DNA from: an uncultured Eubacterium sp.
GTDB taxonomy: Bacteria; Bacillota; Clostridia; Oscillospirales; Acutalibacteraceae
Direction: 5' to 3'
NCBI GenBank assembly: GCA_905234995.1
Contig: CAJOJV010000012.1
Span: 1 to 53,075, forward strand
DNA length: 53,075 nucleotides
The notes under the pieces were generated by a model that saw only the letters and a program-made list of their open reading frames with translations, made no database searches and had not been told where the DNA came from. Both the position numbers and the translations under genes were made by a program. Positions 42,897 to 50,068 of the stretch are shown one piece after another (within the stretch, counting starts at the first letter, position 1; every line of letters starts with the position of its first letter).

Positions 42897-42925
42897 TTGA
42901 CTTTGTCTTGATTATGCTTTAATAT
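42897..42925 (+). promoter_or_regulatory. Sigma-A promoter of the two-component system
   Basis: TTGACT (42897-42902), 17 bases, TAATAT (42920-42925). Confidence 0.65.
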
Positions 42926-42950
42926 GCTTGGGCGATATGGAGGTTCTGAT

Positions 42951-43640
42951 ATGTTTAACGTTTTGGTTTGCGATGATGACGCCGCTATTCTCAACTCAAT
43001 AAAAATCTTTTTGCAGCAGGAGGGCTATAACGTGCTCACGGCTTCAAACGGGCGGGAGGCGCTTGAGGTGATTTCGCAAAATGAAATTCACTGCCTCGTG
43101 CTTGATATTATGATGCCTGAGCTTGACGGGCTTTCCGCAATGCTTAAAATCAGGGAGCAGCATAATTTTCCGATTATTCTGCTTTCGGCAAAGAGCGAGG
43201 ATACGGATAAAATCACGGGGCTTTCCTTCGGCGCGGACGATTACGTAACTAAGCCGTTCAATCCGCTTGAGCTTATGGCAAGGGTGAAAAGCCAGATAAG
43301 GCGCTATTCAAGCCTCGGCTCAATGGAGATAAGCAAAAGCCGGCTTGTTACGCGCGGACTGGCGCTTGACTGTGAAAAGAAGCAGGTCACCGTTGACGGC
43401 GAGCCCGTGCATCTCACAGCAAGGGAATATATGATTCTGGAGTACCTTATGCAGAATATGGGCAAGGTGCTCACCTCCTCTCAGATTTACGAGGCGGTTT
43501 GGCAGGAGCCCTCCTTCGGCATTGAAAAAACCGTAACCGTGCATATCAGAAACATCCGTGAAAAGATTGAAATCAATCCCGGCGAGCCCGAATATTTAAA
43601 GGTGGTGTATGGTCTTGGATACAAAGTTGAAAAATATTAG
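42951..43640 (+). CDS. OmpR/PhoB-family response regulator
   Basis: 229 residues from the ATG at 42951, which has GGAGG upstream. Receiver domain: acidic pair CDDDAA, phospho-acceptor Asp in VLDIMMPELDG, Ser switch ILLSAKSEDTD and Lys in DDYVTKPFNPLEL. C-terminal winged helix: LTAREYMILEYLMQNMGKVLTSSQIYEAVW and KTVTVHIRNIREKIE. It controls transcription in response to the kinase encoded by the next gene, which overlaps it by 32 bases. VanR-like by layout; target genes unknown. Confidence 0.94.
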   Translation: MFNVLVCDDDAAILNSIKIFLQQEGYNVLTASNGREALEVISQNEIHCLVLDIMMPELDGLSAMLKIREQHNFPIILLSAKSEDTDKITGLSFGADDYVTKPFNPLELMARVKSQIRRYSSLGSMEISKSRLVTRGLALDCEKKQVTVDGEPVHLTAREYMILEYLMQNMGKVLTSSQIYEAVWQEPSFGIEKTVTVHIRNIREKIEINPGEPEYLKVVYGLGYKVEKY

Positions 43641-46089
43641 CCTCTGGAAAAGAACGCTGACGGTGCTGCTTGCAGCGCTGTTTTTCGGCACGAGCGTGTT
43701 CTTCGCGGCTGATGCATTTCTTGCGGTTAAGTATTATAACGGCGACGCGCGTTTGCTGTGGAGCAATTCGCAAATGCTTGCAAAGCATTCCTCGTCTTAC
43801 GTTCTTAAAAGCAGATTGTATGAGGACGTTTCAATGCTTGAAAGAGCCTCCTATTATTCAAATTCAAAGGGAATAAGAGAGGCGGTTTCAGAGCAGAAGG
43901 ACGCTTTCATTTCAGAGGTGCTGCGGGAATTTGAGCAGGAAAAAAGCTTTAATCCAAATTATAATCAGAGCTATTATACCGATGAATACGGCAACGAGTA
44001 CGGCGAGGACGAGGTTTATTACGATGAAGCCTCGGGCAGCTACGTTCACCGCGACGGTAACACGCTCTATATAGTTGAGGAGGAAACGACCGCATATTAT
44101 AATAACGACGAGGGCTTTTCCTTCACATATTATTTCAAATATAATTCAGAGCCTGCAATTATTGTTTCGGAGAGCTTTTTGGACGAGCCGATTTTTTATT
44201 ACGACAGCACCGAGCAGGCGCGCGCAAAATTGGAGGCAGCCGCCGAAAAGCTGCTTGCTCTTGAGGATTACACGCCGTATCTCGGCGCGGGCAGCGAAAC
44301 CTTTTACAGCGTTAAATCGCTTTCGCCGGAGCTGTATTATTATATTGAAAACGCTTCAAACGGCGCGGTGCTCACAAATATTGAGGTCGACGGTACGGAC
44401 GCTTTTGATTATTTTGCTTACGGCGCACAGAAGGATTATTATATCCTGATTGACGGCGTGGGCAACGTCAGCAGCTCGGATAATCTTAACGACGTCGTTG
44501 CGGGCTACACGGGCTGGGACGACAGCAGCATAAAAGCCGTTATATATATTGAGCCCGCGGCTGGGGAAACCTATTCAAGCATTCTTGCAAATCAGGAATA
44601 TATCTCGCAAATTGATTTTAAAACGGACGTTATTATTGCGCTCGTCTGCCTTATCGGCGCATTAATCTGCGGCTTCACACAGCTTGTAATCTGCGGCACA
44701 AGGCTTGAAAACGGCAGGGTTAAGCGCGCGTTCGTTGATTATATCCCGATTGATATTCATCTTGCGCTTTCCGTTTTGGCGGTGGGCTTTGCCTGCGCAG
44801 GTCTGCTTGCGCTGCTTGAATACACCTACGGCGGCTATATGCAGATTGGAGAGGGTTATAATACCCTGCGCGTTTTAATCAGCGCCGCCGCAACGCTTAT
44901 CCCGCTTCTGCTGCTTGAATTTACAACCTCGGTTATAAGAATTTGCAAAAGCGGCGTTAACTTTCTCAGGCAGCTTGCGCTTGTGTGGATTGCGTATTAC
45001 GGAATATGGAAGCCGCTTTGCTGGCTTCATGGAAGGAACAAAATCCTTTTCCGAAAGGCGAGGGCGTGTTTCGGCTATAAGCCGCAGAATTTTAAAGAGC
45101 GTCTGGTTGCGTGGATTATCGCTTATACAGCGCTGAATCTGATTGTTCTTTTCTTTGCGTTTGTTGCCGCTGTAGCTGACGAGCTGTTTATAACGGCACT
45201 GCTTACGGCAATTCTCGTTGCCGTAAACGGCGTGTGCGCATATTTTGTTTTTGATTATATAAAAAAGCTTGATTTAATTATCACTGCCTCCCGCGAAAGA
45301 ACTGCTCTGAAGGTGGATTATGATAAGCTTCCTAACAGTCTTAAGGCGCTCTGCGATTCGCTGAAATACACAAATATTGAGCTGCAGGAAGCGGTTGAAA
45401 AGGCGGTGCGCGACGAGAGGCTCAGAACGGAGCTTATCACAAATGTTTCCCACGATTTAAAAACCCCGCTCACCTCAATCATCAATTATGTTGATTTGCT
45501 TAAGGGCTGCGATATTGAAAGCGTAGATGCGCAGGAATATATCGGCGTTCTGGATGAAAAAAGCAGCAGGCTTAAAAGGCTTATTGATGATTTAATTGAG
45601 GCTTCCAAAATCACAAGCGGCGTAATCACAATAAATCCCGTTGAGCTTAATCTCAACGAGCTTGCGGCGCAGGCAGTTGTTGAACAGCAGCAGGCGTTTG
45701 CCGATAATAAGCTTGAGCTCGTTTTCAGCGGAGAGGGCAAGAGCGTTTATGCTTTTGCGGACGGCAATAAGACTTATCGTGTTCTTGAAAATCTGCTTTC
45801 AAACGCACGCAAGTATTCTGCAAAGGGCACGAGGGTTTATGCAGAGGTTTATGAGAAAAACGGCAAGGGCGTTTTTGAAATCAAAAACACCTCCGCCGAG
45901 CCGCTCAATATTACCGCAGAGGAGCTTAAGGAGCGCTTCGTGCGCGGCGATAAGGCAAGGGCAAACGAGGGCAACGGGCTCGGGCTTTCAATTGCGGATA
46001 TGCTTTGCAATGCGCAGGGAGGTAAGCTCACACTCAGCATTGACGGCGATTTGTTCAAGGCTGCCGTCGAACTCCCCAACTCCCAATAA
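43609..46089 (+). CDS. Membrane sensor histidine kinase with large extracellular domain
   Basis: 826 residues. One N-terminal helix (about 13-36), an extracellular domain of about 300 residues rich in Tyr, Asp and Glu (for example DEYGNEYGEDEVYYDEASG), then five or so further helices (about 341-552). The kinase core follows: phospho-His in NVSHDLKTPLTSIINY (about residue 613), N box NLLSNARKYS and G box GNGLGLSIADMLC. AAAGGTGG precedes the ATG within the regulator gene, so the pair is translationally coupled. The multi-helix block between sensor and kinase is larger than usual. Signal unknown; an outside cation or cell-wall cue is a guess from the acidic domain. Confidence 0.93.
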   Translation: MVLDTKLKNISLWKRTLTVLLAALFFGTSVFFAADAFLAVKYYNGDARLLWSNSQMLAKHSSSYVLKSRLYEDVSMLERASYYSNSKGIREAVSEQKDAFISEVLREFEQEKSFNPNYNQSYYTDEYGNEYGEDEVYYDEASGSYVHRDGNTLYIVEEETTAYYNNDEGFSFTYYFKYNSEPAIIVSESFLDEPIFYYDSTEQARAKLEAAAEKLLALEDYTPYLGAGSETFYSVKSLSPELYYYIENASNGAVLTNIEVDGTDAFDYFAYGAQKDYYILIDGVGNVSSSDNLNDVVAGYTGWDDSSIKAVIYIEPAAGETYSSILANQEYISQIDFKTDVIIALVCLIGALICGFTQLVICGTRLENGRVKRAFVDYIPIDIHLALSVLAVGFACAGLLALLEYTYGGYMQIGEGYNTLRVLISAAATLIPLLLLEFTTSVIRICKSGVNFLRQLALVWIAYYGIWKPLCWLHGRNKILFRKARACFGYKPQNFKERLVAWIIAYTALNLIVLFFAFVAAVADELFITALLTAILVAVNGVCAYFVFDYIKKLDLIITASRERTALKVDYDKLPNSLKALCDSLKYTNIELQEAVEKAVRDERLRTELITNVSHDLKTPLTSIINYVDLLKGCDIESVDAQEYIGVLDEKSSRLKRLIDDLIEASKITSGVITINPVELNLNELAAQAVVEQQQAFADNKLELVFSGEGKSVYAFADGNKTYRVLENLLSNARKYSAKGTRVYAEVYEKNGKGVFEIKNTSAEPLNITAEELKERFVRGDKARANEGNGLGLSIADMLCNAQGGKLTLSIDGDLFKAAVELPNSQ

Positions 46090-46090
46090 T

Positions 46091-46123
46091 ATGTACAAAT
46101 GGGGTACGACCCCATTTGTACAT
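46091..46123. repeat. Perfect 15-bp palindromic hairpin after the kinase gene
   Basis: ATGTACAAATGGGGT (46091-46105), loop ACG, ACCCCATTTGTACAT (46109-46123). No T run follows, so it may be a repeat or an operator as well as a weak terminator. Confidence 0.65.
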
Positions 46124-46203
46124 TGGTGTAATATTTTTCGGAGGAAGAGGAATGGGATTTATACAAATAGTATTATACTTCCTATATTGTAACTGAATTT
46201 TAA

Positions 46204-46232
46204 TTTACTAAACGTCTCCTTTGTGTTAGAAT
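46204..46232 (+). promoter_or_regulatory. Sigma-A promoter of dut
   Basis: TTTACT (46204-46209), 17 bases, TAGAAT (46227-46232). Confidence 0.6.
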
Positions 46233-46260
46233 AGCATTACTAACGCAAAGGAGTTTCTTT

Positions 46261-46770
46261 ATGGAAAGAATTGCACAGTTTGAAAGGGTCAGCTTCGCTC
46301 GGTTTGAGGCGGATTTCAAAAAGAATTTTCCCGAAATTGCGGACGTTGCCGCCGTTTACGATAATATCAGATTGCCGCTCAGGGCAACCTCGGGATCCGC
46401 GGGCTATGATTTCTTTGCCCCCGTTGATTTTACGCTTGAGGCTGGCAAATCTCTGCTTATCCCCACGGGTATCCGCGCAAAGATTTCGGACGGCTGGGTG
46501 CTCAATATTTTCCCGCGCTCCGGGCTCGGCTTCAAGCACCGCGTTCAGCTTGATAACACCGTCGGCATAATTGACGCGGATTATTATAATTCCTCAAACG
46601 AGGGGCATATTATGATTAAGCTTTTTTGCGATGCGCACGACGCGGGGCACAGCGTTTCACTCAAGGCGGGCGAGGGATTTGCTCAGGGCATTTTCCTGCA
46701 GTTCGGCATCACTTTTGATGATAATTCCGATGGCGTTCGCGACGGCGGATTTGGCTCAACAACTAAATAA
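46261..46770 (+). CDS. dut: dUTP diphosphatase (trimeric dUTPase family)
   Basis: 169 residues. It splits dUTP to dUMP, keeping uracil out of DNA and feeding dTMP synthesis. The five dUTPase motifs are present: [42 protein letters not shown] and the C-terminal DGGFGSTTK. An N-terminal extension of about 45 residues precedes motif 1. AAAGGAG before the ATG. It has its own promoter, and rpsU with a perfect promoter follows. Confidence 0.92.
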   Translation: MERIAQFERVSFARFEADFKKNFPEIADVAAVYDNIRLPLRATSGSAGYDFFAPVDFTLEAGKSLLIPTGIRAKISDGWVLNIFPRSGLGFKHRVQLDNTVGIIDADYYNSSNEGHIMIKLFCDAHDAGHSVSLKAGEGFAQGIFLQFGITFDDNSDGVRDGGFGSTTK

Positions 46771-46823
46771 AACGGCATATTTTTCCACGTTGAAATTTCT
46801 TTTTACATTATTTGATAAAATGC

Positions 46824-46852
46824 TTGACAATTCACTTTTATTTGTATATAAT
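46824..46852 (+). promoter_or_regulatory. Perfect-consensus sigma-A promoter of rpsU
   Basis: TTGACA (46824-46829), exactly 17 bases, TATAAT (46847-46852). The leader contains a small hairpin CCTGAT/ATCAGG (46884-46896) next to the ribosome site. Confidence 0.9.
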
Positions 46853-46915
46853 CGTGCACAGATATTAAAGAAATATCAAATACCCCTGATCATCAGGTCG
46901 GAGGGAGGGAATACA

Positions 46916-47092
46916 GTGAGCCAGGTAAAAGTTAAGGAAAATGAATCTCTTGACAGCGCACTCCGCCGTTTCAAGCGTCAGACTTCTCGTGACGGTATTA
47001 TCCAGGAGGTACGCAAAAGAGAGCATTATGAAAAGCCTTCAGTTGCTCGTAAAAAGAAGAGCGAGGCTGCTCGTAAAAGAAAGTATAAATAA
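46916..47092 (+). CDS. rpsU: 30S ribosomal protein S21
   Basis: 58 residues from a GTG start at 46916, behind [29 protein letters not shown] followed by [39 protein letters not shown] is the full S21 (sequence given in parts; the C-terminus is very basic). S21 sits near the anti-Shine-Dalgarno part of 16S rRNA. A longer ORF in the same frame runs in from 46631 but crosses the promoter, so the GTG is the true start. Confidence 0.96.
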   Translation: MSQVKVKENESLDSALRRFKRQTSRDGIIQEVRKREHYEKPSVARKKKSEAARKRKYK

Positions 47093-47101
47093 TTTATACA
47101 T

Positions 47102-47134
47102 AAAGGGGAGCGCTTGCGTTCCCCTTTGATTTTT
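47102..47134 (+). terminator. Terminator or attenuator after rpsU
   Basis: AAAGGGGA...TCCCCTTT with inner CGC/GCG (about 47102-47127), then ATTTTT. It ends just before the AroQ ribosome site, so some read-through may supply aroQ-efp. Confidence 0.8.
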
Positions 47135-47144
47135 AGGTGAAGAT

Positions 47145-47582
47145 ATGAAAAAAATTCTTATTTTAAACGGCCCGAATCTTAATATGACGGGCATCCGAAA
47201 GAAAGACGTTTACGGCGCTGAAACCTTAAAGCAGATTAACGATGAGCTTAAGCTCTATGCCAAGGCAAGGGGAATGAAGGCGGATTTCTTTCAGTCCAAC
47301 CATGAGGGCGATATTATTGACGCCATTCACGAAAGCAAGGATGCTTACGACGGCGTTGTGATTAACGCAGGGGCTTATACTCATTATTCCTATGCCATTC
47401 GGGATGCGATTGAGGCGGTGTCCGGCTTCACGCCCTTCGTTGAGGTGCATATGAGCGATATCAACGCGCGTGAGGATTTTCGCAAGGTGTCCGTTATAAC
47501 AGACGTATGCGTTAAGCAGATTTGCGGCTACGGCAAGGATAGTTATAAAATGGGTATTGATTTATTAGAAGAAATACTGTAA
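47145..47582 (+). CDS. aroQ: Type II 3-dehydroquinate dehydratase
   Basis: 145 residues. It makes 3-dehydroshikimate in the aromatic amino acid pathway. The family pattern is clear: ILILNGPNLNMTGIRKKDVYG (Arg of the lid and catalytic Tyr), FFQSNHEGDIIDAIHE, VINAGAYTHYSYAIRDAI and EVHMSDINARE with the catalytic His. AGGTGA precedes the ATG. It is followed by efp after 45 bases. The aroQ-efp order is common in Firmicutes. Confidence 0.95.
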   Translation: MKKILILNGPNLNMTGIRKKDVYGAETLKQINDELKLYAKARGMKADFFQSNHEGDIIDAIHESKDAYDGVVINAGAYTHYSYAIRDAIEAVSGFTPFVEVHMSDINAREDFRKVSVITDVCVKQICGYGKDSYKMGIDLLEEIL

Positions 47583-47627
47583 AATATTTATATTAAATTT
47601 GTTATTTTTATTCGGAGGTATAATAAT

Positions 47628-48185
47628 ATGATTTCTGCAGGTGATTTCAGAAACGGCGTAACTTTTGAAGAGGACGGCAACGTTCTTCAGGTAATTGAAT
47701 TCCAGCACGTTAAGCCGGGCAAGGGCGCTGCTTTCGTAAGAACTAAGACCAAGAACGTTATTACGGGTTCCGTAGTTGAAAAGAGCTATAACCCGTCTGC
47801 CAAGTATCCCACCGCTTATATCGAGAGGAAGGATATGGTTTATTCTTACAGCGATGAGGGAATTTATTACTTTATGGACCAGGAAACCTTTGATATGGTT
47901 CCCGTTGCGGAGTCCGATTTAAGCGATAATTTCCGCTTCGTTAAAGAGAATGACGTTTGCAAGGTGCTCTCATATAAGGGCAAGGTTTTCGGCGTTGAGC
48001 CGCCCACCTTCGTAACACTTGAGGTAACTAAGACAGACCCCGGCTTTAAGGGCAACACCGCAACCAACACTCTTAAGCCCGCAATCGTTGAAACAGGCGC
48101 AGAAATCCGCGTTCCGCTTTTCATTAACGAGGGCGATATGATCAGGATTGACACCAGAACCTGCGAGTATATGGAAAGAGCATAA
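47628..48185 (+). CDS. efp: Elongation factor P
   Basis: 185 residues, three OB-like domains. EF-P helps ribosomes through polyproline stretches. [19 protein letters not shown] starts the KOW-like domain I; the loop Lys is at [14 protein letters not shown] (about residue 32), with Gly-Lys-Gly as in the Bacillus type. The C-terminal [14 protein letters not shown] is the usual ending. GGAGG precedes the ATG. The next gene starts 21 bases later. Confidence 0.97.
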   Translation: MISAGDFRNGVTFEEDGNVLQVIEFQHVKPGKGAAFVRTKTKNVITGSVVEKSYNPSAKYPTAYIERKDMVYSYSDEGIYYFMDQETFDMVPVAESDLSDNFRFVKENDVCKVLSYKGKVFGVEPPTFVTLEVTKTDPGFKGNTATNTLKPAIVETGAEIRVPLFINEGDMIRIDTRTCEYMERA

Positions 48186-48206
48186 GCAACGAGGTTGAAT
48201 TGAATT

Positions 48207-48599
48207 ATGAACACTGTTGAAAGCTTAGGCTATCTTAAAGGTCTTATCGAGGGCCTGGATCTTGATGAGGATAAAAAGGAAACAAAAATCTTCAAGGCAA
48301 TCGTTGAAGTGATTGATAATATCGTGCTTGATATTGACGATGTTTATGAGGAGCTTGACGATATTGCGGAGCAGGTTGAGGAAATTGACGCAGACCTCGG
48401 CGAGGTTGAGGATTTCCTTTCAGGCGAAAGCTACGTTGACGACCTTGACGATATGAACGACCTTGAGGTTTACGGCGTAACCTGCCCCGCCTGCGGCGCA
48501 GATATTGACGTTGATGAGGAAACCGTTATGGAGGGCAGAATGGAATGCCCCGTCTGCGGCGAAATCCTTGAATTCGAAATCGATGAAGACGAAGAATAA
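48207..48599 (+). CDS. CD1247-type acidic protein with zinc ribbon
   Basis: 130 residues, strongly acidic. The N-terminal part (SLGYLKGLIEGLDLDEDKKE) and long acidic helix (about 35-85, alternating Asp/Glu and hydrophobic residues) match the CD1247 N-terminal domain that often follows efp in Clostridia. The C-terminal zinc ribbon is VTCPACGADIDVDEETV...MECPVCGEILEFEI (two CPxCG knuckles). Role unknown; a link to EF-P or ribosomes is suggested only by the recurrent neighbourhood. It is followed by a strong terminator. Confidence 0.88.
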   Translation: MNTVESLGYLKGLIEGLDLDEDKKETKIFKAIVEVIDNIVLDIDDVYEELDDIAEQVEEIDADLGEVEDFLSGESYVDDLDDMNDLEVYGVTCPACGADIDVDEETVMEGRMECPVCGEILEFEIDEDEE

Positions 48600-48619
48600 T
48601 CAAAAATAATCAATCACAG

Positions 48620-48657
48620 CAGCGCCTTTTTCGTTATGTTTAAAGGCGCTGTTTTTT
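48620..48657 (+). terminator. Terminator of the aroQ-efp unit
   Basis: CAGCGCCTTT (48620-48629), 12-base loop, AAAGGCGCTG (48642-48651), TTTTTT. Confidence 0.85.
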
Positions 48658-48673
48658 ATAATAAGGTGTTGAA

Positions 48674-49417
48674 ATGATTGAAAATATTTTTGCCGGCAGC
48701 GGAGTTGTGGCGATATGGGGCGTGCCTGCTTTGCGCCAGATTGCAGGCGTGTTTCTTGCGGTTTTTCTTTATAAAAACTGCAAGGCAAGGAATTATGATA
48801 AAAAATGGCTGTGGGCTTTGTTCGCCTTGATTTCTCCCGTTCTGTCGGTCGCGGGCTTTATCATTAAAACCAAGATTTCGGAGGATTTCGGCGTTGATAA
48901 GGATGAACAGCGCTCTGCAAAAAAGTATGCAATCATTTCGGTTATAATATATGTTCTTGCTTTAATTATTATGGTTGCTTCCGTGATTACTTTTGCCGTT
49001 TCAGGCGTAATAGGCGTTGCAAATGACAGCATAGAGTTGCTGCCGCATTATTATGATTCAAACGGCGTTGAGCACGAGGATTACAGAACTATTCCGATAT
49101 ATGATAAGGATGGCAATGAATACCACCTTGATGAAGTGTCAGACGGCTGGAATTGCGATTCATATTATGATGAAGCAGGAAACGAGTATTCGCTGGATTA
49201 TTGCTACATAACGCAGGACGGTTATTTTTATTATGACGAAAATAACGAGCTGGTAGATACCAAAGAAGCATTGTGGTATTACGATAAGCACTGGACGGAT
49301 GAAAACGGGAATCTCTATGCGCATATTGATAAAGGCGTTTATTGGGATGAGGACGGAAATCTCTGCATTGTATATTACACAGGCTGGACCCGCCTCGCTT
49401 TTGAACAAAATGATTAA
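48674..49417 (+). CDS. Membrane protein with tandem D-x-x-GN-x-Y repeats
   Basis: 247 residues; not recognised as a named family. Hydrophobic helices at about 15-35, 45-63 and 85-115 precede a polar C-terminal domain (about 120-247). That domain repeats a short unit: YDKDGNEYHLD, YDEAGNEYSLD, YDENNELVDTK, TDENGNLYAHID and WDEDGNLCIVY. Such Tyr/Asp/Gly units resemble YD- or toxin-shaft-type and cell-wall-binding repeats, here in only five copies. The domain would lie outside the cell if the last helix crosses outwards. AAGGTG precedes the ATG. Single gene ending in a terminator. Confidence 0.75.
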   Translation: MIENIFAGSGVVAIWGVPALRQIAGVFLAVFLYKNCKARNYDKKWLWALFALISPVLSVAGFIIKTKISEDFGVDKDEQRSAKKYAIISVIIYVLALIIMVASVITFAVSGVIGVANDSIELLPHYYDSNGVEHEDYRTIPIYDKDGNEYHLDEVSDGWNCDSYYDEAGNEYSLDYCYITQDGYFYYDENNELVDTKEALWYYDKHWTDENGNLYAHIDKGVYWDEDGNLCIVYYTGWTRLAFEQND

Positions 49418-49445
49418 AGGCTACCGATCGCGGTAGCCTTTTTCT
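49416..49445 (+). terminator. Terminator after the repeat membrane protein
   Basis: AAAGGCTACCG, short loop, CGGTAGCCTTTTT (49416-49443). Confidence 0.88.
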
Positions 49446-49446
49446 T

Positions 49447-49665
49447 TTGCGCGAAATGAAATTCGCTTCGCGAATGAAATCTGCTTGCTGTGCAAGCAGG
49501 TGTCGGGCGGATATCCGCACCCATTTATAAATTGCTGTCTGCAAGACCCTTAATAATATTGCATTGCAATATTATTTCATCCGCTTGCGGATATCATCTT
49601 CAAAGAAGATTTCATCCATTCGCAGAATGGATATCATTGGCTAAAGCCTGCTTTAGCCTAAGCCG
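49447..49665. repeat. Mirror-symmetric hairpin array with ATGAAAT/ATTTCAT spacers
   Basis: Small hairpins of unrelated sequence follow one another: ATTCGC/GCGAAT (49461), CTGCTTGC/GCAAGCAG (49481), GCGGAT/ATCCGC (49507), TTGC/GCAA (49532), AATAATATTGC/GCAATATTATT (49552), ATCCGC/GCGGAT (49579), ATCTTC/GAAGAT (49596), ATCCATTC/GAATGGAT (49614) and GGCTAAAGC/GCTTTAGCC (49639). Loops are mostly 2-3 bases. The spacer ATGAAAT stands at 49456 and 49474; inverted ATTTCAT at 49574 and 49609, and the variant ATATCAT at 49591 and 49631. The last hairpin includes the stop codon of the minus-strand lipoprotein gene. Confidence 0.75.
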
Positions 49666-49988
49666 TTCCTTGCCGCGTCGCCGAGGTCGTCGGCAGCGTT
49701 GTCAATTCCGTCTGCCGCCTCGCCGACTGCATTGCCTGCGCCGTCCGCCGCGTCGTCAATTGCGTTGCCCACGTCGGAGGCTGCCTCGCTTGCGTTTTCG
49801 CCCGCGTTTGAAGCCGCTTCGCTCACGGCGTTGCCCGCATTGTCAGCCGCTTCCTCTGCGCGGTTAGTCGTCGTCTGCGTGGTCGTCGTGCTTGAAAGAT
49901 TGCCGCTGTTGTCGTTCATAGAGCAGCCCGCAAAAATCGCAACGAGCGCTACAATGATAACCGCAAAAATTAAAATCGGATTTCTCAT
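49653..49988 (-). CDS. Small lipoprotein of Ala-rich 11-residue repeats
   Basis: 111 residues. Lipoprotein signal peptide MRNPILIFAVIIVALVAIF with lipobox FAGC (Cys about 22), then a Ser/Thr linker (SSTTTTQTTTN). From about residue 45 an 11-residue unit repeats: AADNAGNAVSE, AASNAGENASE, AASDVGNAIDD, AADGAGNAVGE, AADGIDNAADD, LGDAARNGLG. An 11-residue period gives a long straight amphipathic helix, as in LEA-type and apolipoprotein-like proteins. AAGGA precedes the ATG. It may bind the membrane or wall surface. No close family recognised. The downstream hairpin array could act as its terminator. Confidence 0.75.
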   Translation of the reverse strand: MRNPILIFAVIIVALVAIFAGCSMNDNSGNLSSTTTTQTTTNRAEEAADNAGNAVSEAASNAGENASEAASDVGNAIDDAADGAGNAVGEAADGIDNAADDLGDAARNGLG

Positions 49989-50068
49989 TTTTCTTTTCCT
50001 TCCTCTTTTTTATATGTGAGAGCAAATAATGCTCTTTATATTATTTGCGTTTTTTTGCAAAATATTAA

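Noticed and set aside
46631-46915. N-terminal extension of rpsU
   Set aside because: The frame is open, but it runs over dut, the perfect rpsU promoter and the ribosome site; the GTG at 46916 gives the standard S21.
49447-49665. CRISPR array
   Set aside because: Repeats are only 7 bases, inserts are self-complementary and short, orientation flips midway, and no cas genes are near.
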